Below, in pieces: positions 1 to 8,921 of a DNA stretch of 64,000 nt. A model generated the notes under the pieces. It was not told where the DNA came from. It made no database searches and worked only from the letters and a program-made list of their open reading frames with translations. Source of the stretch: Thiodiazotropha sp037384425 (GTDB lineage Bacteria > Pseudomonadota > Gammaproteobacteria > Chromatiales > Chromatiaceae); the NCBI GenBank assembly GCA_037384425.1, contig JARROA010000005.1, positions 1 through 64,000 on the forward strand, given 5' to 3'. The position numbers and the translations under genes are program-made. How positions within the stretch are numbered: position 1 is the stretch's first letter; each line of letters opens with the position of its first letter.

Positions 1-906
1 CTGTTCAACCGCGCCATTCGCGGCCAATACCCGCCGGGTTCCACGGTCAAGCCGTTCATCGGCCTGGCCGGACTGGAGTACGGCGTGGTCGGCTACCATC
101 AGGAGACCTACTGCCCCGGTTACTACCAACTACCGGGCCAGGAGCATAAATACCGCGACTGGAAGAAGTGGGGCCACGGCAAGGTCGACATGGAGAAGGC
201 CATCGTCGAATCCTGCGATGTCTACTATTACGAACTGTCTCGGACCCTGGGTATCGACCGCCTGCACGAGTTCCTCACCGGATTCGGATTCGGACAGCCG
301 ACGCGGGTCGATCTCACCGGCGAACTCAGCGGCCTGATGCCGAGCCGCGAGTGGAAACGAAGTAAGCGAAACGAGCCCTGGTATCCCGGCGAAACCCTGA
401 TCGTCGGCATCGGCCAGGGCTATTTCCTCGCCACCCCGCTGCAACTGGCGGCGGCCACCGCCACCCTGGCCAACCAGGGGCACCACATCCGCCCGCGGGT
501 GGTGGCGAGCATCGAAAAACCCGACGGCAGTGTGCAGGAGAGTCCCAAGATCATCGACGACCTGCAGCAACTCGACCCGGTACACTGGAATCAGGTGATC
601 GACGCCATGACCCTGGTGGTGGAAGGGGCTCACGGCACCGCCCGGGCAATCCGCAGTGACCACTATCGCATTGCCGGCAAGACAGGTACCGCCCAGGTCT
701 TCAGCGTCAAGCAGGATGAGGAGTATGATGAGGAGACCGTGGCCAAGCGCAAGCGAGATCACGCCCTCTTCATCGCCTTCGCCCCGGCGGATGACCCCCA
801 GATCGCTATCGCCGTGGTGGTGGAGAACGGCGGTCACGGCGGCTCGGTGGCGGCGCCCATCGCGCGCAGGATCATGGATCACTATCTGCATCAGGACGGC
901 ACATGA
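1..906 (+). CDS. mrdA: Penicillin-binding protein 2, 3' part (5' end outside window)
   Basis: Carboxy-terminal 301 residues of PBP2, the class B transpeptidase that cross-links side-wall peptidoglycan together with RodA in the elongasome. The frame is open from base 1, so the start lies upstream of the window. All three transpeptidase motifs are present (fragment numbering): the acyl-serine box STVK at 14-17, SCD at 71-73 and KTGTA at 227-231. The membrane anchor and pedestal domain are not in the window. It overlaps rodA by four bases (ATGA), the usual mrdA-mrdB coupling. The motifs and the downstream rodA make the assignment secure. Confidence 0.95.
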   Translation: MFNRAIRGQYPPGSTVKPFIGLAGLEYGVVGYHQETYCPGYYQLPGQEHKYRDWKKWGHGKVDMEKAIVESCDVYYYELSRTLGIDRLHEFLTGFGFGQPTRVDLTGELSGLMPSREWKRSKRNEPWYPGETLIVGIGQGYFLATPLQLAAATATLANQGHHIRPRVVASIEKPDGSVQESPKIIDDLQQLDPVHWNQVIDAMTLVVEGAHGTARAIRSDHYRIAGKTGTAQVFSVKQDEEYDEETVAKRKRDHALFIAFAPADDPQIAIAVVVENGGHGGSVAAPIARRIMDHYLHQDGT

Positions 907-2042
907 GCGAGATACCCAAATCGGCTCTCTCCTTTCAGGAGTCGCAGCCTGCGCGGCCCAGCGGCCTGCTCGCCTGGCTGCATATTGATCTGCCCCTGCT
1001 GACCAGCCTGGTGCTGCTCGCCGCGCTCGGATTGGCGGTACTCTACAGCGCTGGGGATCGGGAGATGATGCTGGTACAAAAGCAAATGATCCGTCTCGGA
1101 GTCGGCTTCCTGGCCATGATCCTGCTGGCTCAGATCCACCCCGATCATCTGCGTCGCTGGTCGCCCCTGCTCTACCTGATCGGCATCCTGATGCTGCTGG
1201 CGGTGATCCTCTTCGGCGAGGCGGGCAAGGGGGCGCAACGCTGGCTCGATCTGGGACTGGTGCGCTTTCAGCCCTCGGAGATGTTCAAAATCACGCTGCC
1301 GATGACGATCGCCTGGTTCCTGGCCGACAAGCGCCTGCCGCCGACCCTGCCCCGGCTGCTGGTGTCCGGTCTGCTGACCCTGGTGCCGGTGCTGCTGATC
1401 GCCAAGCAGCCCGACCTGGGGACCGCCCTGCTGGTCGCTTCAGCCGGCGCCTTCGCCCTCTTCCTGGCCGGCATCTCCTGGTATCTGATCGGCGCAGTCG
1501 GACTCGCCATGGCGGCCCTCGGCCCGCTGGCCTGGTATCTGATGCACGACTATCAGCGCCAGCGGGTACTGACCTTTCTCAACCCGGAGAGCGATCCGCT
1601 GGGCACCGGCTACCATATCATACAGTCGAAGATTGCCATCGGCTCGGGTGGCATCGGCGGCAAGGGGTGGCTCAACGGCACCCAGTCACACCTGGAGTTT
1701 CTGCCGGAACGCCATACCGACTTCATCTTCGCCGTGATCTCGGAGGAGTTCGGCCTGGTCGGCGTCTCGGCCCTGCTCTGCCTCTACCTGTTCATCATCC
1801 TACGCGGCCTCTATATCGCGACCCAGGCCCAGGATACCTACAGTCGTATCCTGGCCGGCTCGCTCTCCATGGTCTTCTTCGTCTATCTTTTCGTAAACGC
1901 CGGCATGGTCAGCGGACTGCTGCCGGTGGTCGGAGTCCCGTTGCCACTGATCAGCTTCGGCGGCACCTCGCTGGTGACCATCCTGATCGGCTTCGGTATC
2001 CTGATGTCCATTCACACCCATAGAAAACTGCTGCCAACATGA
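903..2042 (+). CDS. rodA: Rod-shape peptidoglycan glycosyltransferase RodA
   Basis: SEDS-family polymerase (379 residues) that makes glycan strands from lipid II during cell elongation and works with PBP2. The protein is a chain of hydrophobic segments, about ten membrane helices, starting near residue 30. Family landmarks are visible: the PSEMFK loop near residue 122, and ERHTDFIFAVISEEFG near 265, which carries the acidic residue of the SEDS active cavity. It ends with the conserved glycine-rich last helix (ISFGGTS). It sits between mrdA and mltB with four-base overlaps on both sides, so the three are probably co-translated. Confidence 0.96.
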   Translation: MSEIPKSALSFQESQPARPSGLLAWLHIDLPLLTSLVLLAALGLAVLYSAGDREMMLVQKQMIRLGVGFLAMILLAQIHPDHLRRWSPLLYLIGILMLLAVILFGEAGKGAQRWLDLGLVRFQPSEMFKITLPMTIAWFLADKRLPPTLPRLLVSGLLTLVPVLLIAKQPDLGTALLVASAGAFALFLAGISWYLIGAVGLAMAALGPLAWYLMHDYQRQRVLTFLNPESDPLGTGYHIIQSKIAIGSGGIGGKGWLNGTQSHLEFLPERHTDFIFAVISEEFGLVGVSALLCLYLFIILRGLYIATQAQDTYSRILAGSLSMVFFVYLFVNAGMVSGLLPVVGVPLPLISFGGTSLVTILIGFGILMSIHTHRKLLPT

Positions 2043-3046
2043 GACAGTTGATAACGACCCTGACCCTGGCGGGCCTGATCCTGACCACCTCGGCCTGTGC
2101 CACCACGCCGGACTTCCGCTCCGAGTTCAAATCCTTCGCCGTCGAGATGGAGAGAAAACACCAGTTCCCGGCCGACGAGATCGAAGCCCTGCTGGCTGGC
2201 ACCGAATTCCGCGACGATATCATCGCCGCCATCACCCGCCCCGCCGAGGCCAAACCCTGGTACGAGTACCGGCCGATCTTTCTCAAACCGGACCGCATCC
2301 AGGGCGGCGTCGAGTTCTGGCAACAGAACGCGGCCCTGCTGGAGCGCATCAGCCGGGAGTACGGCATCCCGCCCGAGATCATCGTCGCCATCATCGGCGT
2401 GGAGACCCGCTACGGAAAATTCACCGGTCGCTACCGTATTCTCGATTCCCTCACCACCCTCGCCTTCGGCTATCCCAAGCGGGCCGAGTTCTTCCGCAGC
2501 GAACTGGAGCAGTTTCTGCTGCTGAGCCGGGAGGAGTCGGTCGATCCGCGCAACACCAAAGGCTCCTATGCCGGGGCCATGGGCAAGCCACAGTTCATCG
2601 CCAGCAGCTACCGGCGCTATGCCGTCGATGGAGACGGCGACGGCAAGCGCGATCTGTGGCAGAGCAATGCCGATGTCATCGCCAGCGTGGCCAACTATTT
2701 CAAAACCCACGGCTGGCGCCCCGGAGAGCAGATCACCCTGCAGGCGACGACCAACGGACAAAGCGATCTGCAGCCTTACGTGGATGCCGGTATGAAACCG
2801 AGCATCCCCCTGGAAAAGCTGCTGCGGTCAGGCCTGAGCCCTGTGGACGACCTGGCCCTGCCGGACCCGGAGACCCTGAGCAGTCTGATCAAACTGGATG
2901 CGGGCAACACGGACGAATACTGGTTCGGGCTACACAATTTCTACGTCATCACCCGCTATAATCACAGCAACCTCTACGCCATGGCGGCCTATCAGCTGAG
3001 CCAGGAGATCCTGAACGCCAAGCAGGCCGCTGAGAAACAACCCTGA
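2039..3046 (+). CDS. mltB: Membrane-bound lytic murein transglycosylase B
   Basis: Lytic transglycosylase of family 3 (335 residues), an outer-membrane lipoprotein that cuts the MurNAc-GlcNAc bond with formation of 1,6-anhydroMurNAc. The signal peptide ends in a lipobox TSAC with the lipidated cysteine at residue 20. The catalytic glutamate is in GVETRYG (E122), and the downstream GxMGxxQFI-type segment (GAMGKPQFIAS) is also typical. It is coupled to rodA by an ATGA overlap and followed after three bases by rlpA, another peptidoglycan-acting lipoprotein. Confidence 0.95.
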   Translation: MRQLITTLTLAGLILTTSACATTPDFRSEFKSFAVEMERKHQFPADEIEALLAGTEFRDDIIAAITRPAEAKPWYEYRPIFLKPDRIQGGVEFWQQNAALLERISREYGIPPEIIVAIIGVETRYGKFTGRYRILDSLTTLAFGYPKRAEFFRSELEQFLLLSREESVDPRNTKGSYAGAMGKPQFIASSYRRYAVDGDGDGKRDLWQSNADVIASVANYFKTHGWRPGEQITLQATTNGQSDLQPYVDAGMKPSIPLEKLLRSGLSPVDDLALPDPETLSSLIKLDAGNTDEYWFGLHNFYVITRYNHSNLYAMAAYQLSQEILNAKQAAEKQP

Positions 3047-3049
3047 TCC

Positions 3050-3892
3050 ATGCCCAACGCTGCACGTCGCCGAAGATCACTCCCGCCGCCAGGCATGGCG
3101 CTGGCCCTGAGTCTGTTGCTGGCGGCCTGTAGCAGCGCCCCCAGGATCGGCACCCAGGACGGCATCAGCCGGCATCTGCCACCTCCGGTGGATATCGCCA
3201 GCATCCCCGATCCGACGCCCAGGGTGGAACCGCTCAGCAGCTACGGCAATCCCGACAGTTATGTGGTCTTCGGACGCCGTTATCAAACCCTCAAGGACGG
3301 TCACGGCTACAGCGAAAAAGGCATCGCCTCCTGGTACGGCAGCAAATTTCACGGCCGCCGCACCAGCAGTGGCGAGCCCTACGACATGTATGCCATGACC
3401 GCAGCCCACAAGAGCCTGCCCCTGCCCTGCTATGCCCGGGTCACCAATCTGCGCAACAACCGCAGCGTGATCGTGCGCGTCAATGACCGCGGCCCGTTTC
3501 ACGACAACCGCCTGATCGATCTCTCCTACACCGCCGCCTGGAAGCTGGGCATCGTCGGTGAGGGCACCGGCTTGGTGGAAGTCACGGCCATCGATCCGCT
3601 AGCGCCGCCGGCCACCAGCGAACCCGAGGTGCCGGCACCCAAGCCGATCCGCGGCCTGCCAGAGCTCTTCCTTCAGATCGGCGCCTTCGGCAACGCCGGT
3701 AACGCCGATCGGCTCAAACAGCGAATCGAGGAACAATTGCAGGTCAACGTACTCATAGAGGAGAGCACGGTATCCACCGCCCCGGTCTATCGGGTGCAGG
3801 TCGGTCCCATCGCCAGTGTCGAACTGGCGGATCACCTGACACAACGGTTGGATCAGCTGGGCATCAGAGATCCCCATGTTGTGATTCGCTAG
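3050..3892 (+). CDS. rlpA: Septal ring lytic transglycosylase RlpA, lipoprotein
   Basis: RlpA-family protein (280 residues). In Pseudomonas the family cleaves denuded glycan strands at the division site. An arginine-rich amino terminus leads into a lipobox (LLAACSS, Cys27). A double-psi beta-barrel domain covers about residues 95-190, with the conserved GIASWYG and RVNDRGPF motifs. A SPOR domain, which binds denuded peptidoglycan, fills the last 75 residues. The gene lies between mltB and dacA, the conserved order in many gammaproteobacteria. Confidence 0.94.
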   Translation: MPNAARRRRSLPPPGMALALSLLLAACSSAPRIGTQDGISRHLPPPVDIASIPDPTPRVEPLSSYGNPDSYVVFGRRYQTLKDGHGYSEKGIASWYGSKFHGRRTSSGEPYDMYAMTAAHKSLPLPCYARVTNLRNNRSVIVRVNDRGPFHDNRLIDLSYTAAWKLGIVGEGTGLVEVTAIDPLAPPATSEPEVPAPKPIRGLPELFLQIGAFGNAGNADRLKQRIEEQLQVNVLIEESTVSTAPVYRVQVGPIASVELADHLTQRLDQLGIRDPHVVIR

Positions 3893-3967
3893 ACAGCGCA
3901 CGGATTGCCTTGCGCCGAGCCGCTTCAATACAATAACTCCTGCACCCAAAAGACGATCCCGAGAGTC

Positions 3968-5116
3968 ATGACCTTTTTGAATTACCTGTTGAAAAGCCTG
4001 TTCATCCTTACCCTGATCCTGATTGCCGCGCCTCTGCAGGCCGCCGTCCCCATTCCGGCACCACCGGAAGTGGCCGCCAGCGGCTACATCCTGGTCGACT
4101 TCCACAGCGGCAAGGTACTGGCGGAGAAAGACCCCGATCAACGCCTGGAACCGGCCAGCCTGACCAAGATCATGACCGCCTACACCATTTTCCGGGAGCT
4201 GAAACAGGGCAATATCAACCTGGAAGACGACGTACTGATCAGCGAGAAGGCCTGGCGCACCGGCGGTTCACGCATGTTTGTCGAGGTTGGAAAACGGGTC
4301 AAGGTGAAGGATCTGATCAAGGGCATGATCATTCAATCCGGCAACGACGCCTGTGTCGCCCTGGCCGAGCATATCGCCGGCAGTGAAGCCACCTTTGCCG
4401 ACCTGATGAACAACCATGCACAACGCCTCGGCATGACCCATACCCACTTCGTCAACAGCACCGGCCTGCCTCACGAAGACCACTACACCACGCCTGCCGA
4501 CATCGCCAAGGCCGCCATCGCCACGATCCGGGAGTTTCCGGAGTACTATCACTGGTACAGTGAAAAATCCTTTGTATTCAACGATATAAAGCAACACAAC
4601 CGAAACAGGCTGTTGTGGCGTGACGACAGCGTCGACGGCATGAAGACCGGTCATACCGAAGCCGCCGGCTACTGCCTGGTGTCATCGGCCCTGCGCGACG
4701 GCATGCGGCTGGTCTCGGTGGTCATGGGCACCGACAGCGAAGAGGCCCGCGCCAAGGCGAGCCAGAGCCTGCTCAACTACGGCTTTCGCTTCTACGAGAC
4801 CCATCAGCTCTACGCCGCCGGTGAGGTGCTCAACCGCGCCCGTATCTGGAAGGGTAGCGACGAGAAACTGCCTCTCGGTCTGGCCCAGGACCTGAACGTC
4901 ACCATTCCCCGCCACCAGTACCAGAACCTGGAGGCACAGTTGGAGGTCTCGCCCAAGATCATGGCGCCTGTCTCCGAGGGTGATGTGCTTGGACAGGTCC
5001 ATGTGACCCTGCAAGGCGAACCGGTCGCAACCGCCGATCTGATCGCCCTCAAGGGCGTGGGGGACGGCAACCTGTGGCAACAGATCAAGGACAGCGCCCT
5101 GCTCTGGCTCGAGTGA
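3968..5116 (+). CDS. dacA: D-alanyl-D-alanine carboxypeptidase (PBP5/6 type)
   Basis: Low-molecular-weight PBP (382 residues) that trims the terminal D-Ala from stem peptides. I place the start at ATG 3968, because the protein then opens with a normal signal peptide (hydrophobic core, cleavage near LQA-AVP at 24-26); 21 upstream in-frame codons look non-coding. Active-site motifs are SLTK (64-67), SGN (124-126) and KTG (226-228). A carboxy-terminal beta-rich domain ends in the amphipathic anchor typical of PBP5. It is the last wall gene in the run before ybeD-lipB-lipA. Confidence 0.95.
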   Translation: MTFLNYLLKSLFILTLILIAAPLQAAVPIPAPPEVAASGYILVDFHSGKVLAEKDPDQRLEPASLTKIMTAYTIFRELKQGNINLEDDVLISEKAWRTGGSRMFVEVGKRVKVKDLIKGMIIQSGNDACVALAEHIAGSEATFADLMNNHAQRLGMTHTHFVNSTGLPHEDHYTTPADIAKAAIATIREFPEYYHWYSEKSFVFNDIKQHNRNRLLWRDDSVDGMKTGHTEAAGYCLVSSALRDGMRLVSVVMGTDSEEARAKASQSLLNYGFRFYETHQLYAAGEVLNRARIWKGSDEKLPLGLAQDLNVTIPRHQYQNLEAQLEVSPKIMAPVSEGDVLGQVHVTLQGEPVATADLIALKGVGDGNLWQQIKDSALLWLE

Positions 5117-5120
5117 TCCC

Positions 5121-5390
5121 ATGACCGATGCGCAAGATACCCTGCTCGAATTCCCCTGCGACTACCTGCTCAAGGTGATGGGCCGGGCGGAGCCGGGCTT
5201 CGACAGCCTGGTGGTGGAACTGGTGCGCAGACACGTACCCGATCTTCGCGAGGGCGCCGTCACCAGCCGGCCCAGCAAGGGGGGCAAATGGGTTTCGGTC
5301 AGCGTGACCCTGAGAGCCGAGAGCAAAGCTCAGCTGGATGCCATCTATCTCGACCTGACGGCCCATGAAAAGGTCGTGATGGCGCTCTGA
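5121..5390 (+). CDS. ybeD: DUF493 / YbeD-family regulatory-fold protein
   Basis: Small protein (89 residues) of the YbeD/DUF493 family, whose fold resembles the ACT-like regulatory domain. The biochemical role is not settled. The sequence has the family's LLEFPCDYLLKVMG opening and a basic TSRPSKGGKW loop. It starts four bases after dacA and ends eight bases before lipB, the same place it holds between dacA and lipB in Escherichia coli, which supports both the identification and co-transcription. Confidence 0.92.
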   Translation: MTDAQDTLLEFPCDYLLKVMGRAEPGFDSLVVELVRRHVPDLREGAVTSRPSKGGKWVSVSVTLRAESKAQLDAIYLDLTAHEKVVMAL

Positions 5391-5398
5391 ATTTAAGT

Positions 5399-6064
5399 AT
5401 GCCCCTCACAGGCACCCTCCATGTCAAACAGCTGGGCCTCAGGCCCTACGCTGAAACCTGGCATGCCATGCGGGACTACACCGACCGCCGCGACGCATCG
5501 AGTGACGACCAGCTTTGGCTGCTGCAGCACCCACCGGTCTTCACCCTCGGCCAGGCCGGCAAACCCGAACATCTGATAGCACCCGGCACCATCCCCGTCA
5601 TCCGTACCGACCGCGGCGGACAGGTGACCTACCACGGTCCCGGACAGCTGGTTGCCTATCTGCTGCTTGACCTGCGCCGCGCAGGACTCGGCGTACGTGG
5701 TCTGGTGACATTGCTGGAACAGGCCGTCATTGACATGCTCGCGGCCGAAGGCATCGAGGCTGCCGCCCGTCGGGATGCTCCCGGGGTCTATGTCGGGGAC
5801 GCGAAAATCGCCTCCGTCGGCCTGCGCGTACGCCATGGCTGCAGTTTCCACGGACTCAGTCTCAATATCGCCATGGACCTCTCCCCGTTCGAACGTATCA
5901 ATCCCTGCGGCTACCCGGGTCTGCATGTCACTCAACTCGCAGATTGGGTCAAGGGCGCCGATTTACCCAGGGCTGAGCGGGAATTCCCGCGACACCTGGC
6001 GCGCGGTTTGGGCTACACTCTCGAATTCGAATCCCGACAGAGGTCTGAAACAGTCGTCACATGA
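5399..6064 (+). CDS. lipB: Octanoyl-[acyl-carrier-protein]:protein N-octanoyltransferase
   Basis: LipB (221 residues) moves octanoate from acyl-ACP to lipoyl domains such as GcvH, the first step of de novo lipoate attachment. The conserved RGGQVTYHGPGQ loop is at about 72-83. The catalytic pair is Lys136 in DAKIAS and Cys170 in NPCGYPG. The ATG is preceded by a poor ribosome site, so translation may depend on the upstream operon. Its stop overlaps the lipA start by four bases. Confidence 0.96.
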   Translation: MPLTGTLHVKQLGLRPYAETWHAMRDYTDRRDASSDDQLWLLQHPPVFTLGQAGKPEHLIAPGTIPVIRTDRGGQVTYHGPGQLVAYLLLDLRRAGLGVRGLVTLLEQAVIDMLAAEGIEAAARRDAPGVYVGDAKIASVGLRVRHGCSFHGLSLNIAMDLSPFERINPCGYPGLHVTQLADWVKGADLPRAEREFPRHLARGLGYTLEFESRQRSETVVT

Positions 6065-7035
6065 GCAGCGCCAACGACCACCTGCCCCCATCCCGCTCCA
6101 CCCCAGAGAGCCATCAACGGGGAAAAGACAAGCTCGCCCGCATCCCCGTCAAAGTGGAACCGCAGGAGACCTTGCCACGCAAACCTAAATGGATTCGCGC
6201 CAAGGCGCCAATGGGCAAGGAAGTCACCCGCATCCGCCGCATCCTGCGCGAAAAAGGGCTCAGTTCGGTCTGCGAGGAGGCCGCCTGTCCCAACCTCGGC
6301 GAGTGCTTCCATCACGGTACCGCCACTTTCATGATCATGGGTGACATCTGTACCCGCCGCTGCCCCTTCTGCGACGTGGCCCACGGCAAGCCGCAACCGC
6401 TCGGTGCGGACGAACCGCTCCAGTTGGCCCAGGCTATCGCCGATATGCGGCTGCGCTACGTCGTCATCACCTCGGTCGATCGGGACGACCTGCGTGACGG
6501 CGGTGCCGGCCATTTCGCCGACTGTATCGCCGCCGTGCGCGAGCAGATGCCGCAAACCAGGGTGGAGGTGCTGGTTCCCGACTTCCGGGGCCGGATCGAA
6601 ACCGCCCTGGCGGCCCTTGACAGACACCCCCCCGATGTTTTCAATCACAATCTGGAGACGGTGCCACGGCTCTACCGGCAAGCCCGTCCCGGCGCGGACT
6701 ATCATGGCTCGCTCGAACTACTGCAGCATTTCAAGGCGCATCAGGCCGGTATACCGACCAAATCAGGCCTGATGCTGGGACTGGGCGAGACCGACCAGGA
6801 AGTGCTCGAGGTCCTGCGGGACCTGCGCAACCATGGCTGCGAGATGCTGACCCTGGGACAGTACCTGCAACCCAGTCGCGACCACCTTCCGGTGCACCGC
6901 TTCGTCAGCCCCGAGGAGTTCGATGCCCTGGGACGGGAGGCGGAGGCGATGGGATTCACCAGCGTCGCCAGCGGCCCCATGGTCCGCTCCTCCTACCACG
7001 CCGACCTGCAGGCCAATCCGCTGCTCGGCAAATAA
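6061..7035 (+). CDS. lipA: Lipoyl synthase
   Basis: Radical-SAM enzyme (324 residues) that inserts two sulfurs into octanoyl groups. It has both expected [4Fe-4S] sites: the auxiliary-cluster cysteines C71, C76 and C82 (CEEAACPNLGEC), and the SAM-binding CxxxCxxC at C97, C101 and C104 (CTRRCPFC). The terminal RSSYHA serine that ligates the auxiliary cluster is present. It is coupled to lipB by an ATGA overlap. The first 30 residues are poorly conserved and basic, which is usual in the family. Confidence 0.97.
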   Translation: MSSANDHLPPSRSTPESHQRGKDKLARIPVKVEPQETLPRKPKWIRAKAPMGKEVTRIRRILREKGLSSVCEEAACPNLGECFHHGTATFMIMGDICTRRCPFCDVAHGKPQPLGADEPLQLAQAIADMRLRYVVITSVDRDDLRDGGAGHFADCIAAVREQMPQTRVEVLVPDFRGRIETALAALDRHPPDVFNHNLETVPRLYRQARPGADYHGSLELLQHFKAHQAGIPTKSGLMLGLGETDQEVLEVLRDLRNHGCEMLTLGQYLQPSRDHLPVHRFVSPEEFDALGREAEAMGFTSVASGPMVRSSYHADLQANPLLGK

Positions 7036-7038
7036 CCC

Positions 7039-7794
7039 ATGGATGTCTCCACCACCCGCCTGATCGAAGCACTGATACTGCCTCCTGGTGGCCCCTTATT
7101 GCTGGGTCTCGTCGGGCTGTTGATGGTACGGATCAGCTGGGGTCGTCGCTTGCTGGCGCTGAGCATTATTCTTCTCTTCATCCTGTGTCTGCCGGTCACC
7201 GCCGATCTACTCTACCGTTCTCTCGAAAGCGAACCGGTACTTACGTCCGAGCGAATCGTCTCAGACCGACCTCAGGCGATCGTGGTGCTGGGCGGTGGTC
7301 GCGATCTCAATGCGCCGGAATATAGCGGCGACACCGTAAGTATGCGATCCCTGGTGCGCCTGCGCTATGCGGCCAAACTCTCTCGCGAGACAGGTCTGCC
7401 AATCATTCCCAGCGCTGGCAATCCGGGCGCCATTGGCGAGGCCGGAGCCGTTATCGCCCGGGATTTGCTGCAAAATGAATACCACGTACCCGTTCTCGCT
7501 ATCGAGCGCCGCAGCAACACCACCTGGGAGAACGCCCGCTATACCGCGCAGTTGATGAAGCAACACGACATCGAGCGCATCATTCTGGTCACCGATGCAG
7601 GCCATATGACTCGCTCCCTCTACGCCTTCAGGCGTAACGGCATAAAGCCCACACCGGCGCCGACCAACTTTCTCTCCGTCGTCACCCAGGAAATCTCACC
7701 CATCGAACGCTACCTGCCCAGCGCCAGGGCCCTCAACCAGAGCAGCGATGCCCTGCACGAATTCATTGGCCTCTTGTGGTATCGGCTCAAATAG
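7039..7794 (+). CDS. DUF218 (YdcF/ElyC-like) inner-membrane protein
   Basis: Member of the DUF218 family (251 residues), closest in length and layout to ElyC/YdcF, which have been tied to envelope and cell-wall precursor homeostasis; the reaction is not known. Two amino-terminal membrane helices (about 11-30 and 36-57) precede a soluble domain with the family motifs GGGRD (85-89), SAGNPG near 125 and the RSNTTWEN stretch (158-165). It starts four bases after lipA and closes the + strand operon. The wall-related function of relatives fits the operon context. Confidence 0.8.
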   Translation: MDVSTTRLIEALILPPGGPLLLGLVGLLMVRISWGRRLLALSIILLFILCLPVTADLLYRSLESEPVLTSERIVSDRPQAIVVLGGGRDLNAPEYSGDTVSMRSLVRLRYAAKLSRETGLPIIPSAGNPGAIGEAGAVIARDLLQNEYHVPVLAIERRSNTTWENARYTAQLMKQHDIERIILVTDAGHMTRSLYAFRRNGIKPTPAPTNFLSVVTQEISPIERYLPSARALNQSSDALHEFIGLLWYRLK

Positions 7795-7844
7795 ATTCGC
7801 CCCTTCACTCCCCAGCCCGCAGACTATGGGATCGTAGCCCTGGA

Positions 7845-7870
7845 TAAAAAAACCCCGGCCGAAGCCGGGG
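7845..7870 (-). terminator. Rho-independent terminator of the PEP-CTERM gene
   Basis: A seven-pair stem (CCCCGGC/GCCGGGG, 7853-7870, loop CGAA) is flanked on the low-coordinate side by a run of A, which is a U tract when read on the - strand. It lies just past the 3' end of the - strand gene at 7904-8458. Because the DUF218 gene converges on it, the hairpin may also slow + strand transcription, but there is no U tract on that side. Confidence 0.8.
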
Positions 7871-7903
7871 CTTGAACTGCGCTTGCGACGTCCCTCTCTC
7901 TGA

Positions 7904-8458
7904 TTAGACGCCCTTACGCTTACCGCTGAAAACCAACCCGAGAATACCCAAGCTCATCAACACCAGTGCACCGGGTTCGGTCGTGCGCGTCAAACCGTTC
8001 CAGTTCGCCAGACTGGCAATATCGTTCTCTTTGTCGGAACGCAAGCCATTCGGTGCAATCTGCTGCGTACCATGCCAACTCCCAAGATCGTGGAGATACT
8101 CCGCAAACACCCCTTCAGCGTGATTGAAAATGGCTATGCAGTGGAAACAATCGGCTGCCACCCGGAGTACGCTATGGTTGATACTGGTGTTGACTGAGGG
8201 ATCGAAATTCCAAAGATAGCTCTCTTCCAGCTCGTCACCCAGGTCCTTGTCCGCCTGAATTTTCCAGCGCAACGCCAAGTCTTGGTACGAGATATTGAAG
8301 ACCGCATTGATCTCGCCCAGTGTGGCGAGATTGGAGTTATGGTCAGCGGACTCTGCCACATCGGACTGCAACAGTGCCATGGCCAGAACCTGAGAGCTGG
8401 CCAGGAGCAACGACAATGCCGGCAACAGCCATGTGAAGAGGACTTGTGTCGTTTTCAT
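7904..8458 (-). CDS. PEP-CTERM sorting-signal exported protein
   Basis: Predicted exported protein of 184 residues, function unknown. A signal peptide (hydrophobic core about 8-26, ending VLAMA) starts the protein. The last 25 residues have the layout of a PEP-CTERM anchor: TEPGA in place of the usual VPEPA, a hydrophobic helix (LMSLGILGLVFS) and a basic tail (GKRKGV). Such proteins are processed by an exosortase (EpsH/XrtA type), which is not in this window. The middle holds a CxxC pair (DCFHC) and is rich in Asn, His and Asp. No purine-rich ribosome site precedes the ATG. Confidence 0.75.
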   Translation of the reverse strand: MKTTQVLFTWLLPALSLLLASSQVLAMALLQSDVAESADHNSNLATLGEINAVFNISYQDLALRWKIQADKDLGDELEESYLWNFDPSVNTSINHSVLRVAADCFHCIAIFNHAEGVFAEYLHDLGSWHGTQQIAPNGLRSDKENDIASLANWNGLTRTTEPGALVLMSLGILGLVFSGKRKGV

Positions 8459-8921
8459 GATCGGAGGCAGGATTTATAGTTATATAAATCTATATGCGCA
8501 ATCATGATGCCAATCTTGAAACAGATATTACAAACAATAAGTTATGCGCTACTCGACAGGGGTATACAGGTTTCGTCTGTCAAACATTTCGACATTCGCA
8601 GAAGCAGTTTAGGCTTGATTTCAACACGCAACATCGGCTGTCAAGGGTTTGGAACCCTTTCGAGATCTGCCTATGGACAGTGGCATACCCAAACCCCACA
8701 AAACTTGCCGACATAGTGAACAACTCCCAGTTATTCACTTGGATACAATAAGTTAAACAACCACCTCAGGCAGCTCCACCATGATTCGAAGGTAACGCGC
8801 TTGCCTTTTTGCATTGCCGTGATCCCGTACCCGCCTCTCATCGCTGGGGGTTACTTCCGTGTAAGCGGATATTAAGAAAGTGTAAAAAATTCCGATGCCA
8901 TGCCTGGACGCTATCCAAGTA
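8459..8921. other. 463-base intergenic stretch, lower GC, no convincing gene
   Basis: Between the start of the PEP-CTERM gene and the 3' end of the aspartoacylase-like gene. Small open frames here have no recognisable features or ribosome sites and I do not call them. The only structure I can suggest is the promoter of the PEP-CTERM gene at its left edge. Confidence 0.6.
8473..8501 (-). promoter_or_regulatory. Candidate sigma70 promoter of the PEP-CTERM gene
   Basis: On the - strand TTGCGC and TATAAA are separated by 17 bases. The implied transcript would start only about eight bases before the ATG, so the mRNA would be nearly leaderless, which agrees with the missing ribosome site. The area is AT-rich, so a chance match is possible. 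Confidence 0.35.

Noticed and set aside
8494..8751. Open frames of 70-85 codons in the gap after the PEP-CTERM gene
   Set aside because: No ribosome site, no conserved motif, AT-rich sequence and two competing frames; no support as genes.
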